27,220 nt of DNA from JAAGZL01 sp964628835 (GTDB taxonomy: Bacteria > Pseudomonadota > Gammaproteobacteria > Chromatiales > Chromatiaceae), in the NCBI GenBank assembly GCA_964628835.1, contig CAZVME010000043.1, positions 1 through 27,220 of the forward strand. The letters run 5' to 3'. Under the pieces are notes generated by a model, which was given only the letters and a program-made list of their open reading frames with translations, ran no database searches and was not told the DNA's origin. Below, piece by piece: positions 7,504 through 14,711 of the stretch. Numbering within the stretch: the stretch's first letter is position 1; each line of letters starts with the position of its first letter. The position numbers and the translations under genes were made by a program.

Positions 7504-8397
7504 TTGGTGAATCTGGCCAGATTGCTACTCACCGTATTACCAAGTCCTCCACGGGACAGACCGCTACACCCTGCTCAATCCACTCGTGGTCCACTGGATT
7601 TCTCTTTACGGCCATTACTGGCTATCTGCACCATTTTGCTGGTTTCTCTGTTACTGAATGCATGTGCCCCGCCCAGACCAGCGCCGGTGGTCAGTCGTGA
7701 AGTTGGGCAGCAGCGCAAACCGGCCGCCAAGCCTGGTTTCTATCGGGTCAGAAGGGGGGATACCATATATTCCATCGCATGGAGGTACGGCCTTGATCCT
7801 GGGACGTTTGCGCGCTGGAATAATATTCGACCACCTTACCGGATATACCCGGGACGGACCTTGCGGGTGGCGTCCCCACTAGGCAGGAGTGTGGGGCGGT
7901 GGAGAGAAGCCGACACCAAGCCGGCTCAGATAACCAAGCTGCAGCCAAGCAGGGTAGCCAAGGCCAAAGTTGCGCCGAAGAAAAAGAAGATCTCCAAAAA
8001 ATACAGGGTGGCCTCCTCATCCAGAAAACTGCACTGGCGGTGGCCGACCGCTGGTAAGGTAAAGGTTAGGTATAAAAGGGGTGATCCAAGCCGTAAGGGT
8101 GTGGTGTTATCTGGTCGGTTGGGACAAGGGGTAAAAGCCGCTGAAGCCGGGGCCGTGGTGTATAGTGGGAGTGGACTTATTGGCTATGGACAGTTATTAA
8201 TCATTAAGCATAATAAAAACTACTTGAGCGCCTATGGTCATAATAAGAGGCTTCTGGTCAAAGAGGGCGACCAAGTGAAGAAGGGCGCCAGGATAGCGGA
8301 GATGGGAAGCAACGGAAGTGGTAATATTGTTCTGCACTTTGAGATAAGACGTAATGGTGTTCCGGTTGATCCATTACCATTACTGCCGCGTAAGTAG
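7504..8397 (+). CDS. nlpD: NlpD-like lipoprotein, amidase activator (LysM plus degenerate LytM)
   Basis: The 297-residue protein carries a hydrophobic stretch ending in a lipobox (LLLNAC, Cys54), a LysM peptidoglycan-binding domain (about 75-123, YRVRRGDTIYSIAWRYG) and a C-terminal M23/LytM domain (about 195-295). The catalytic residues of active M23 peptidases are missing: the HxxxD region reads KGVVLSG and the HxH region reads VLHFEI. This is the state of E. coli NlpD, which activates AmiC rather than cleaving wall itself. Start is uncertain: TTG at 7504 and GTG at 7507 are the only starts before the signal sequence, and neither has a good ribosome site. Both give an unusually long n-region. 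In enterics the main rpoS promoter lies inside nlpD. Confidence 0.92.
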   Translation: MVNLARLLLTVLPSPPRDRPLHPAQSTRGPLDFSLRPLLAICTILLVSLLLNACAPPRPAPVVSREVGQQRKPAAKPGFYRVRRGDTIYSIAWRYGLDPGTFARWNNIRPPYRIYPGRTLRVASPLGRSVGRWREADTKPAQITKLQPSRVAKAKVAPKKKKISKKYRVASSSRKLHWRWPTAGKVKVRYKRGDPSRKGVVLSGRLGQGVKAAEAGAVVYSGSGLIGYGQLLIIKHNKNYLSAYGHNKRLLVKEGDQVKKGARIAEMGSNGSGNIVLHFEIRRNGVPVDPLPLLPRK

Positions 8398-8433
8398 TAT
8401 GTTGGAGTTACAATTCGGTCTTGGAGGAGTGGT

Positions 8434-9599
8434 ATGGTTAAAAAGGATGATATGGCAGATTCTGAAGTGGGAGTTTCAGAGACCAAGGATAAGGCCAAAA
8501 AGTCGGCCGCTAAAGGGAGGGCCAAAAAACCCGCAGCAAAGAGTTCGGCCAAGACTAAAACCGCAGCAAAGAGTTCGGCCAAGACNNNNNNNNNNNNNNN
8601 NNNNNNNNNNNNNNNNNNNNNNNNNNNNNNNNNNNNNNNNNNNNNNNNNNNNNNNNNNNNNNNNNNNNNNNNNNNNNNNNNNNNNCCGCAGCAAAGAGTT
8701 CGGCCAAGACTAAAACCGCAGCAAAGAGTTCGGCCAAGACAAAAAGTGGTGAGGATGCAACCAAATCACAGATGGATGCCACTCGGCTGTATCTGAATGA
8801 GATTGGCGCAGCTGAACTGCTTACCGCTAAAGAAGAGGTCTATTTTTCCCGCAAGGCCCAGAAGGGAGAGACAGCAGCACGCCAGCGCATGATTGAGAGC
8901 AATCTGCGTCTGGTGGTTAAGATTGCTCGCCGTTACATGAATCGTGGTCTGGCATTGCTGGATCTGATTGAAGAGGGAAATCTGGGTTTGATGCGGGCGG
9001 TGGAGAAGTTTGATCCAGAGCGTGGATTCCGCTTTTCAACTTACGCCACCTGGTGGATTCGTCAGACCATCGAACGCGCCATCATGAATCAGACCCGGAC
9101 CATTCGCCTGCCTATACATGTGGTCAAAGAGATAAACATCTATCTGCGTGCGGCACGCAAGCTGACTCAGACCCTGGACCATGAACCCACTGCAGAAGAG
9201 ATCGCCGATCTGTTGGAGAAGCCGATCAATGAGGTGAAGCGGATGCTGGGCCTGAACGAGCGCATCACCTCAGTGGACACCCCGTTTGGCAAGAATGCCG
9301 ATAAGCCCCTGCTGGAGACTATTTCCGACAAAAAAACCGAAGACCCCGCCGACAAGATACAGAGCGAGAGTCTCAGCTCCAATCTGGATTACTGGCTCAG
9401 TAAGCTGAACGACAAGCAGCGGGAAGTGGTGGAGAGGCGGTTTGGCCTGCACGGCTACGAGATCTCAACTTTGGAACAGGTGGCCAAGGAGCTGGGAGTC
9501 ACCAGGGAAAGGGTGCGCCAGATCCAGATGGATGGCCTGAAGAGATTGCGGGTGATCCTGGAAAAAGATGGGTTTTCTATCGAAACGATATTTAAGTAA
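8434..9599 (+). CDS. rpoS: RNA polymerase sigma factor RpoS with Lys/Ala-repeat N-terminus (interrupted by assembly gap)
   Basis: From MDATRLYLNEIG (8772) to SIETIFK the protein matches stationary-phase sigma-38 throughout. It has region 1.2 (LLTAKEEVYFSRKA), region 2 (RLVVKIARRY through FRFSTYATWWIRQTIERAI), region 3 (LDHEPTAEEIADLL) and region 4 with its helix-turn-helix (LEQVAKELGVTRERVRQIQ). The VKEIN segment keeps the Lys-Glu pair used for RssB recognition in E. coli. The start is ATG 8434 behind GGAGGAG. Instead of the short acidic N-terminus of E. coli RpoS, the first 40 or more residues are basic (AKKSAAKGRAKKPAAKSSAK) and run into a 10-residue tandem repeat. The apparent frame change comes only from the arbitrary 100-N gap: a true missing length of 5 plus a multiple of 30 bases restores one frame. 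Total length is therefore unknown. Confidence 0.93.
8531..8740 (+). repeat. 30-bp tandem repeat in rpoS encoding TKTAAKSSAK units
   Basis: Four copies of the 25-base core CCGCAGCAAAGAGTTCGGCC+AAGAC are visible, at 8531-8555, 8561-8585, 8686-8710 and 8716-8740. Within each pair they are joined by TAAAA, giving a 30-base unit that translates as ten residues (Thr-Lys-Thr-Ala-Ala-Lys-Ser-Ser-Ala-Lys). All four cores are identical, which suggests recent amplification or concerted evolution. The gap begins and ends exactly at copy boundaries, as expected when short reads cannot span the array, so copy number is unknown. Confidence 0.95.
8586..8685. other. Assembly gap (100 N)
   Basis: Exactly 100 N within the rpoS tandem repeat, the conventional placeholder for a gap of unknown size. 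It breaks the apparent reading frame of rpoS and hides the true repeat number. Confidence 0.99.
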
Positions 9600-9723
9600 C
9601 AATCATGTCATTTTTCCATTCATATCAATTTTCTGGCAGTATGTAGGGCGTTTACATATCCCACGCGGGGTAGTGTTTAGACGGATTGGCAGTTTCAGTG
9701 TGAGTTAATTGAGTAACGAGCAG

Positions 9724-10461
9724 ATGTGTTCCAGTAGAGTATCAAGATCGGCAACAGATAAAGATATGGAAGTTGATTGTCAGCATTGTGGCCTGGATGC
9801 CCTGTGTGAACTGCTTGAGTATGGTAATGGCGAAGCGGGGCAGTCGCAAGGCATTCTACTCCGCCGCCAGGCGGTTGCGCGTGGTGAGACCATCTTCAGG
9901 TCGGGCGATCCATTCCGCTCTTTCTTTGCAGTTAAATCCGGTTCATTCAAGACCGTTATGGTTCCACCTCAGGGCCAGGAAAAAGTGATTGGCTTTCACT
10001 TTGCAGGTGAGATGGTTGGCACCGATGGGATTGCGGGCGATGCATACACCTGTACCGCACGCGCTTTGGAGTCAAGCCTGATCTGTGAACTCAGGCGGGG
10101 TCAGTTGCAGCGGACTGACGTTCCTGAACGTGAGCTACAAAGCAGGATTATATCGATTCTTGGTGAAGAGGTTGCTTTCAGTCACAAGCTGAATGCGGCT
10201 TTGATTCGTCAAAGCAGTGAACAGCGTATGGCGGCATTTATCCTGAATGTATCCTCACGTATGAATGAACGTGGACTGTCGGGGGCGGACTTTAGGTTGA
10301 GCATGTCTCGGGGCGATATCGCCAGCTATCTGGGTCTTGCCAGTGAGACCGTAAGCCGCACCTTGATGAAGTTACAGAAACTGGGGGTGATCAAGATTCG
10401 CAATAAACATGTACAGATGCTGGACCCGGTTATGCTGGAGGCGCTGGCCAACGGCAGTTGA
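9724..10461 (+). CDS. fnr: FNR-type oxygen-sensing transcriptional regulator
   Basis: A CRP/FNR-family protein of 245 residues from ATG 9724. The N-terminal cluster C19-x2-C22-x5-C28 and the distal C121 (in SLICEL) have the same spacing as the [4Fe-4S] ligands of E. coli FNR (20, 23, 29, 122). A cyclic-nucleotide-like beta roll (about 45-125), a dimer helix and a helix-turn-helix follow, with the E-x2-SR recognition residues in LASETVSRTLMKLQ. It should bind TTGAT-N4-ATCAA sites when oxygen is absent and control the aerobic-anaerobic switch. The cysteine numbering favours ATG 9724 over an in-frame TTG at 9709. It follows rpoS by about 120 bases with no clear terminator between them. Confidence 0.95.
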   Translation: MCSSRVSRSATDKDMEVDCQHCGLDALCELLEYGNGEAGQSQGILLRRQAVARGETIFRSGDPFRSFFAVKSGSFKTVMVPPQGQEKVIGFHFAGEMVGTDGIAGDAYTCTARALESSLICELRRGQLQRTDVPERELQSRIISILGEEVAFSHKLNAALIRQSSEQRMAAFILNVSSRMNERGLSGADFRLSMSRGDIASYLGLASETVSRTLMKLQKLGVIKIRNKHVQMLDPVMLEALANGS

Positions 10462-10484
10462 TCTGGCCCATGTACGTCTAGTTT

Positions 10485-10518
10485 TCCCACAGAGTACTAA
10501 GCACTGCAGTCTGTGGGA
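10485..10518. terminator. Hairpin between convergent fnr and XRE-cupin genes
   Basis: A perfect 9-bp inverted repeat, TCCCACAGA (10485-10493) with TCTGTGGGA (10510-10518), lies between the convergent stop codons of fnr and the XRE-cupin gene. There is no proper T-tract on either strand, only short A/T runs. It may therefore act as a weak bidirectional terminator or as an mRNA-end structure. Confidence 0.4.
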
Positions 10519-10520
10519 TT

Positions 10521-11075
10521 CTACTTTATATCTGGAAACGCAAGAATAGTAACAATACCCTGGGTCTGAGTGGCGCCAGGATTGTGGTAACTGTGTTTGA
10601 CGTTACCGCGAAAATGGGCGCTGTCACCCATCCTTAATCCTGTTTTCTCCCCGGCGATCTCCAGAACTACCTCGCCCTGTGTGATATGCAGATACTCCTC
10701 GCTCCCTGGTGGATGGGGCTTGCCGTGGTAGGTGGATGCAGGGTCGAGCTGAAACAGTTGCTGGGAGATAGAGGGGCTACCCAGGGGCGATACTGTGGTG
10801 GCACGGTATCTCCCATCACCGGACTCGGCCCTCCCCATCACTTCACGTAGCGTTACCTCCACCCGGTCGTGATGGGTCTCCAGCAGATCATCGATGGTGC
10901 TATCCAGCGCCACAGCAATCTTATAGACCGCCGCCAGGCTGGGGTTGGATTCATCCTTTTCAATGGTGGCCAGGGTGGCGCGCGGGATCTCTGCCTTGTC
11001 TGCCAACTGCTGTTGGGTCATCTTGCGCTTGGCCCTCAGCTCGCGGATACAGTTTCCAGCCAGGTTGGTAATCAT
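10521..11075 (-). CDS. XRE-family transcriptional regulator with C-terminal cupin domain
   Basis: From ATG 11075 the protein is 184 residues. It has an HTH_3 DNA-binding domain (about 6-63; MTQQQLADKAEIPRATLATIE) and a C-terminal cupin_2 domain (about 105-180; HPPGSEEYLHITQGEVVLEIAG and KHSYHNPG). This is the SutR/PuuR-like architecture in which the cupin senses a small molecule. An upstream in-frame TTG at 11111 would add 12 residues, but ATG 11075 has AAAGG behind it. The gene is convergent with fnr and stands alone; an inverted repeat at 11117-11148 lies just upstream and may serve autoregulation. Ligand and targets are unknown. E. coli SutR controls sulfur-utilisation genes, which would suit a sulfur bacterium, but this is speculation. 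Confidence 0.9.
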   Translation of the reverse strand: MITNLAGNCIRELRAKRKMTQQQLADKAEIPRATLATIEKDESNPSLAAVYKIAVALDSTIDDLLETHHDRVEVTLREVMGRAESGDGRYRATTVSPLGSPSISQQLFQLDPASTYHGKPHPPGSEEYLHITQGEVVLEIAGEKTGLRMGDSAHFRGNVKHSYHNPGATQTQGIVTILAFPDIK

Positions 11076-11116
11076 ACTTAATTGAGACCTTTTGCTAGCG
11101 GTAAATGACAAAATAA

Positions 11117-11148
11117 GAACAAATATGCTGGTATATTAGATCTTGTTC
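11117..11148 (-). promoter_or_regulatory. Possible operator/promoter of the XRE-cupin gene
   Basis: Inverted hexamers GAACAA (11117-11122) and TTGTTC (11143-11148) are separated by 20 bases, with a TAATAT element (a possible -10) between them on the minus strand. The site is 42 bases upstream of the regulator's ATG, where an autoregulatory operator would be expected. Six-base arms can arise by chance, so support is weak. Confidence 0.3.
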
Positions 11149-11206
11149 CGGGCTTTGTCTAGAGAGAATTACCCTTGGTGTATTGCCTTATTTTCTGCAT
11201 GCCTCA

Positions 11207-11512
11207 CTAGGCCTGGAAGAAATCCTCCAGCTTGATGAAGACCTGATGATCAGTGTCATGCTGTCGAACATCCAGCACATCCTCCAGCTTCTCCACCTGT
11301 TTAATCATCTGTTCTAGACGCTGATCCTCATTCACCAGCAACCAGATACGGCTGCGCTCCCGGTTACCGATGGGCATGCACAGGATCCCCTCTACGTTGT
11401 AGGCGCGGCGAGCGAACAGGCTGGATATATGAGACATCACCCCTGGATGATTGCGCACCGTCAACTCCAATACCTCGTGGCGCATGGCATGGTTATTACT
11501 GTTTTCAGGCAT
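11207..11512 (-). CDS. ilvN: Acetolactate synthase I small subunit (regulatory, ACT domain)
   Basis: A 101-residue ACT-domain protein that closely parallels E. coli IlvN (96 residues): LELTVRNHPGVMSHISSLFA, then RRAYNVEGILCMPIG, IWLLVNEDQRLEQMI and a terminal FFQA. It binds valine and activates the large subunit in the first step of branched-chain amino-acid synthesis. ATG 11512 is the best start, with GGAG nine bases before it; it overlaps the ilvB stop by eight bases (ATGCCTGA), implying translational coupling. An in-frame ATG at 11518 and a TTG at 11527 are less likely. The short form without a long C-terminal domain places it with IlvN rather than IlvH. Confidence 0.95.
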   Translation of the reverse strand: MPENSNNHAMRHEVLELTVRNHPGVMSHISSLFARRAYNVEGILCMPIGNRERSRIWLLVNEDQRLEQMIKQVEKLEDVLDVRQHDTDHQVFIKLEDFFQA

Positions 11513-13184
11513 TGTCATCGGCTCCAATCATATCTATGTTGGCGGCGCCTGGTGGCACCATGGGAAACACATTCTCATTAACGTCTATGGGCAGGTGGAT
11601 CAGGCAGGGTCCATTTCTCTGCAGTGCTTCTCTGAGCAGGGCTTCTGGATTGTCACTGCCCGCCAGGTCGCAGGTAGCCATGCCAAAGCCACGGGCAATG
11701 GTGATGAAGTCCATCTGCAACTCATAGCCAGAGGCGAAGGTGCGCTTGCCGTAGAACAGGGTCTGCTGTTGATGTACCAGCCCCAGGGCATTGTTGTTCA
11801 TGAGGATGATTTTTATGTTGGTCTGCTGTTCCACTGCGGTGGCCAGTTCCTGGATATTCATCATCAGGCTGCCATCACCGGTGAAACAGATCACCTGGCT
11901 CTCCGGTTCGGCCAGGGCGGCACCAATGGCTGCTGGTAGGCCAAACCCCATGGTCCCCAGACCGCCGGAGGTAAGCCAGCGCCTGGGCCTGCGAAGGGGG
12001 TAGAGCTGGGCGGTACGCATCTGATGCTGGCCCACATCGGTGGTGACGATGGTGTTGTCATCCACCAGCTCTGCAATCTTGCGTATGGAGCCATAGGCGG
12101 TGTTGGCCTGGTCCGACTCCGGGGGCACAAATGGATGGGACTGGCGCAGTTTGTTCACCTCGGAGATCCACTCGGTACGGCTGTGGTGGGAGATCATGGG
12201 CAGCAGATCTTCCAGAACATTTTGCACATCGCCAATGATGCCGAGATGGGCCTGCTTGATCTTGTCCAACTCACTAGGGTCGATGTCGATATGGATGATC
12301 TCGGCATTGGGGCAGAAGGCGGATACCTTGCCGGTGGCCCGGTCGTCGAAACGCGCCCCCACCGCAATCAGCAGGTCACAGGCCTCTAGCACCATATTGG
12401 TATAGGGTGCGGCATGCATCCCCAACATCCCCAGGGACAGCTCATGATCCACCGGCACCGCCCCCAGTCCCATCAGGGTCATGGTGGTGGGCAGGTTGGA
12501 TCTCTGCATCAGGGTGCGGGCCTGGTCAGAGGCGTTGGACATGATCACACCACCCCCCAGATAGAGAATAGGACGTTGGGCGTGGTTGATCATCTCCGCC
12601 GCCTGTTGAAGTTGCTCTGGTGCGGCTGCTGGAGTCTGTTCCTGTTTTCCTGGTTCCGGCCACTGTTCGAAGCTCAACTCCTGGGTCTGCATATCCTTAG
12701 GGATGTCGATCAGAACTGGTCCGGGACGTCCAGAGGCGGCGATACGGAAGGCAGCCGGGATGATCTCCAGCAGCTCTGCGGCGCTGCGTACCAGAAAGTT
12801 GTGCTTGGTGATGGGGATGCTCAGGCCGTAGGTATCCACCTCCTGAAAGGCGTCGCTGCCGATCATGCTGCTGGGTACCTGTCCCGTGATGCATATGACT
12901 GGGATTGAATCCAACTTGGCATCTGCGATTGCGGTGAGTACGTTGGTGGCGCCAGGGCCGGAGGTGGCGAAGCACACCTGAGGCAGGCCGGTGGCGCGGG
13001 ACATGCCCTGGGCAATAAATCCGGCCCCCTGCTCATGCCGGGCCAGTACATGGCGAATCTTGTCGCTGCCATACAGCGAGTCATACAGGGGCAGGTTGGC
13101 GCCACCGGGGATACCGGAGATGATCTCAATCCCCTGGCGTTCGAGCAGACGTATGGTGAGGTCGGCTCCGGTCATTGTGTACAT
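11505..13184 (-). CDS. ilvB: Acetolactate synthase I large (catalytic) subunit
   Basis: A 559-residue ThDP enzyme (E. coli IlvB has 562). Seen are the N-terminal pyrimidine-binding domain with the catalytic Glu in ARHEQGAGFIAQG, the FAD-binding middle domain, and the C-terminal ThDP/Mg motif GDGSLMMNIQELATAV ending in NNNALGLV. It condenses two pyruvates to acetolactate, or pyruvate with 2-oxobutyrate. The ATG at 13184 has GGAGA about nine bases upstream. The gene is the first structural gene of ilvBN and is preceded by a Val-rich leader peptide and attenuator at 13236-13385, so it should be controlled by charged tRNA-Val/tRNA-Leu supply. Confidence 0.97.
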   Translation of the reverse strand: MYTMTGADLTIRLLERQGIEIISGIPGGANLPLYDSLYGSDKIRHVLARHEQGAGFIAQGMSRATGLPQVCFATSGPGATNVLTAIADAKLDSIPVICITGQVPSSMIGSDAFQEVDTYGLSIPITKHNFLVRSAAELLEIIPAAFRIAASGRPGPVLIDIPKDMQTQELSFEQWPEPGKQEQTPAAAPEQLQQAAEMINHAQRPILYLGGGVIMSNASDQARTLMQRSNLPTTMTLMGLGAVPVDHELSLGMLGMHAAPYTNMVLEACDLLIAVGARFDDRATGKVSAFCPNAEIIHIDIDPSELDKIKQAHLGIIGDVQNVLEDLLPMISHHSRTEWISEVNKLRQSHPFVPPESDQANTAYGSIRKIAELVDDNTIVTTDVGQHQMRTAQLYPLRRPRRWLTSGGLGTMGFGLPAAIGAALAEPESQVICFTGDGSLMMNIQELATAVEQQTNIKIILMNNNALGLVHQQQTLFYGKRTFASGYELQMDFITIARGFGMATCDLAGSDNPEALLREALQRNGPCLIHLPIDVNENVFPMVPPGAANIDMIGADDNA

Positions 13185-13235
13185 GGTCTAGGGTCTCCTG
13201 TTGCTGACCCCGTGGGCTGTAACCAGTTGGGCAAT

Positions 13236-13267
13236 AAAAAACCCCGCCGATTGCGCCGGCGGGGTTT
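13236..13267 (-). terminator. ilvBN attenuator (intrinsic terminator in the leader)
   Basis: On the minus strand CCCCGCCG (13264-13257) pairs with CGGCGGGG (13249-13242) around the seven-base loop GCGCAAT. AAA/TTT pairs extend the stem and a six-T tract follows (13241-13236). It is a strong intrinsic terminator placed before, not after, the ilvB coding region, which identifies it as an attenuator. Confidence 0.92.
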
Positions 13268-13290
13268 GGGTAATCTGTTACCAATCCCGC
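13259..13290 (-). promoter_or_regulatory. ilvBN antiterminator hairpin
   Basis: GCGGG (13290-13286) can pair with CCCGC (13263-13259), enclosing a second stem GGTAA (13282-13278) with TTACC (13273-13269). The downstream arm uses bases of the terminator's left arm, so the two structures exclude each other. The upstream arm starts at the last base of the leader peptide's stop codon: a ribosome finishing the leader would cover it and favour termination, while one stalled at the Val codons would leave it free. Pairings are read from the sequence; the mechanism follows the known E. coli ilvB attenuator. Confidence 0.75.
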
Positions 13291-13385
13291 TACGGCGCAG
13301 AGGCCACCACGACGTTCACTAGAGAGACGACAGAAACTACCGCCAGGGCGGTTGATGGGCTGATTGTCATCTCAGAGTGGTTCAT
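13290..13385 (-). CDS. ivbL: ilvBN operon leader peptide (Val/Leu-rich, 31 residues)
   Basis: A 31-codon frame starting ATG-AAC-CAC ends in TAG just before the antiterminator. Residues 14-27 read LAVVSVVSLVNVVV: eight Val and two Leu in 14 codons, with one Ile earlier. E. coli IvbL (leader of ilvB) has the same character, and its Val/Leu codons are the regulatory sensors. The position immediately upstream of an attenuator and ilvB makes the assignment firm, although the ribosome site (AGGAAA, about 17 bases upstream) is weak. It is a regulatory peptide with no expected function of its own. Confidence 0.88.
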   Translation of the reverse strand: MNHSEMTISPSTALAVVSVVSLVNVVVASAP

Positions 13386-13437
13386 GGTCAGAGGTTTTGG
13401 TTTCCTGAAGATTAAAATTGTAAAACTGTTGGTTCGG

Positions 13438-13466
13438 ATACTCACCCAGGGCAGTTATCATGTCAA
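13438..13466 (-). promoter_or_regulatory. Predicted sigma-70 promoter of ilvBN
   Basis: A consensus -35 TTGACA (13466-13461) is followed after exactly 17 bases by the -10-like GAGTAT (13443-13438). It lies about 50 bases upstream of the leader-peptide ATG, as expected for an attenuated operon. Confidence 0.6.
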
Positions 13467-13542
13467 TAGTGGATTTTTCCATGTAGACATGGGATTAGTG
13501 TGTTTTTATCCCGGTGTACGGTGGAGTATAGGGCTGGATCTA

Positions 13543-13707
13543 CTAGCCTAATAGTTTGAAGTCCTCTTTTTCTGCACCACAATCCGGGCATTCCCAGTCA
13601 TCTTCGGAGATATCCTCCCACTTGGTGCCGGCAGGGATCCCCTTCTCTGGCAGGCCCTTCGCTTCGTCATAGATAAAACCGCAAACTTCGCATTTATGTT
13701 TTTTCAT
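13543..13707 (-). CDS. Rubredoxin
   Basis: A 54-residue protein with the two iron-ligating pairs C6-x2-C9 and C40-x2-C43 in the standard contexts (KCEVCGFIYDEAKG and WECPDCGAEKEDF). It is the usual size for a single-domain rubredoxin, a cytosolic one-electron carrier with an Fe(Cys)4 centre. The start has AAGG about nine bases upstream. It lies 125 bases downstream of the di-iron hydroxylase and ferredoxin-NADP reductase genes on the same strand, suggesting that it could pass electrons from the reductase to the hydroxylase, as rubredoxins do for AlkB. It could alternatively serve oxygen or peroxide reduction. Confidence 0.95.
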   Translation of the reverse strand: MKKHKCEVCGFIYDEAKGLPEKGIPAGTKWEDISEDDWECPDCGAEKEDFKLLG

Positions 13708-13832
13708 TCTCAATACCTTTTTTACTCGGAAAATTCCGCTGTTAAATCTTTAATAATGCAATTTTAATCATTTTTACTGAAGATCTCTATGTTGGCATGA
13801 TCAGAAGATAGGACCGGGTTGTCGGGTATAGC

Positions 13833-14699
13833 TCACTCTCCGGCATCTCTTCTGTCTCCACTACGCTCACCTATGGAATAGCCAGATGCAGTGCGGGTAA
13901 ATGGCAGGGCCAGCATCCCTGGCAGCCTGCTTATCTGCCGTGGATCTGTGAAACCCTTGATACCTATGATCATCTTCTCATGGCCAGCTTGTGGTTGGTC
14001 TCTGTAGGTGCCAAAGATGCGGTCCCACCAGGGCAGGTTAAAGCCAAAATTGCTATTGGTCTCCACTGGTATGATTGAGTGATGCACCCGATGCATGTCT
14101 GGTGTCACCATAAACCAGCGCAGGATGCGGTCCAGCCCCAGGGGGAGGCGCAGGTTGCCGTGATTGAACATGGCGGTGGCATTCAGCAGCACCTCGAATA
14201 TCACCACCGCCACCACGGGCGGTCCCAGTGCAGCAATGGTGGCAAACTTGATTAGCATGGAGAGGATGATCTCCAGCGGGTGAAAGCGGGAGCCGGTGGT
14301 TACATCGAAGTCTGGGTCCACGTGGTGCACCATATGTAGACGCCATAGTACCGGGACGGCGTGTACCATCACATGCTGTAGATATATGATCATATCCATA
14401 GCCAGTACTGAGACCACAACTGCCAGAGCAAATGGTGGTTGGTAATGGTTTAGGACCCCCCAGCCATGGTCCTGGGCGAAGGCGGCTACACCTACAGCAG
14501 CGGCTGGAAACAGCAGACGCAATAGCGTGCTGTTGAGAAATACCAGGCCGAGATTGTTGGCCCAGCGCAGGGCCTTGGAGAACTTGAGACGGCGGCGAGG
14601 GGAGATGATCTCGGCGATGGCCACCAGGGCAAATACGCCCAAGAAGAAGCTGAGGCGTATCAGTAATTCCCGCTCACTTATCCACTCGTTCCACGACAT
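13833..14699 (-). CDS. Sterol desaturase/fatty acid hydroxylase-superfamily membrane di-iron enzyme
   Basis: The 288-residue protein has several hydrophobic segments and the histidine boxes of the family: H109-x3-H113, H122-x2-HH126, H180 in FNHGN, and H203-x2-HH207. These bind a di-iron centre for oxygen-dependent hydroxylation or desaturation of lipids. It starts 12 bases after the stop of the ferredoxin-NADP reductase gene, so the two are almost certainly co-transcribed; a rubredoxin gene follows. The substrate cannot be read from the sequence; lipid, hopanoid or carotenoid-like substrates are possible. Family-level assignment is secure. Confidence 0.92.
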   Translation of the reverse strand: MSWNEWISERELLIRLSFFLGVFALVAIAEIISPRRRLKFSKALRWANNLGLVFLNSTLLRLLFPAAAVGVAAFAQDHGWGVLNHYQPPFALAVVVSVLAMDMIIYLQHVMVHAVPVLWRLHMVHHVDPDFDVTTGSRFHPLEIILSMLIKFATIAALGPPVVAVVIFEVLLNATAMFNHGNLRLPLGLDRILRWFMVTPDMHRVHHSIIPVETNSNFGFNLPWWDRIFGTYRDQPQAGHEKMIIGIKGFTDPRQISRLPGMLALPFTRTASGYSIGERSGDRRDAGE

Positions 14700-14711
14700 C
14701 TGTTTTCCCTG

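Noticed and set aside
8083..8394. NlpD as an active M23 endopeptidase
   Set aside because: The HxxxD and HxH metal ligands are absent, as in amidase-activator LytM proteins.
8434..8796. Apparent frameshift in rpoS across the N run
   Set aside because: The 100 N are a placeholder; a real missing length of 5 plus a multiple of 30 bases keeps one frame, and the repeat units on both sides translate identically.
11451..12908. Several long plus-strand open frames opposite ilvB
   Set aside because: They are antisense shadows of a strongly conserved gene with no recognisable domains.
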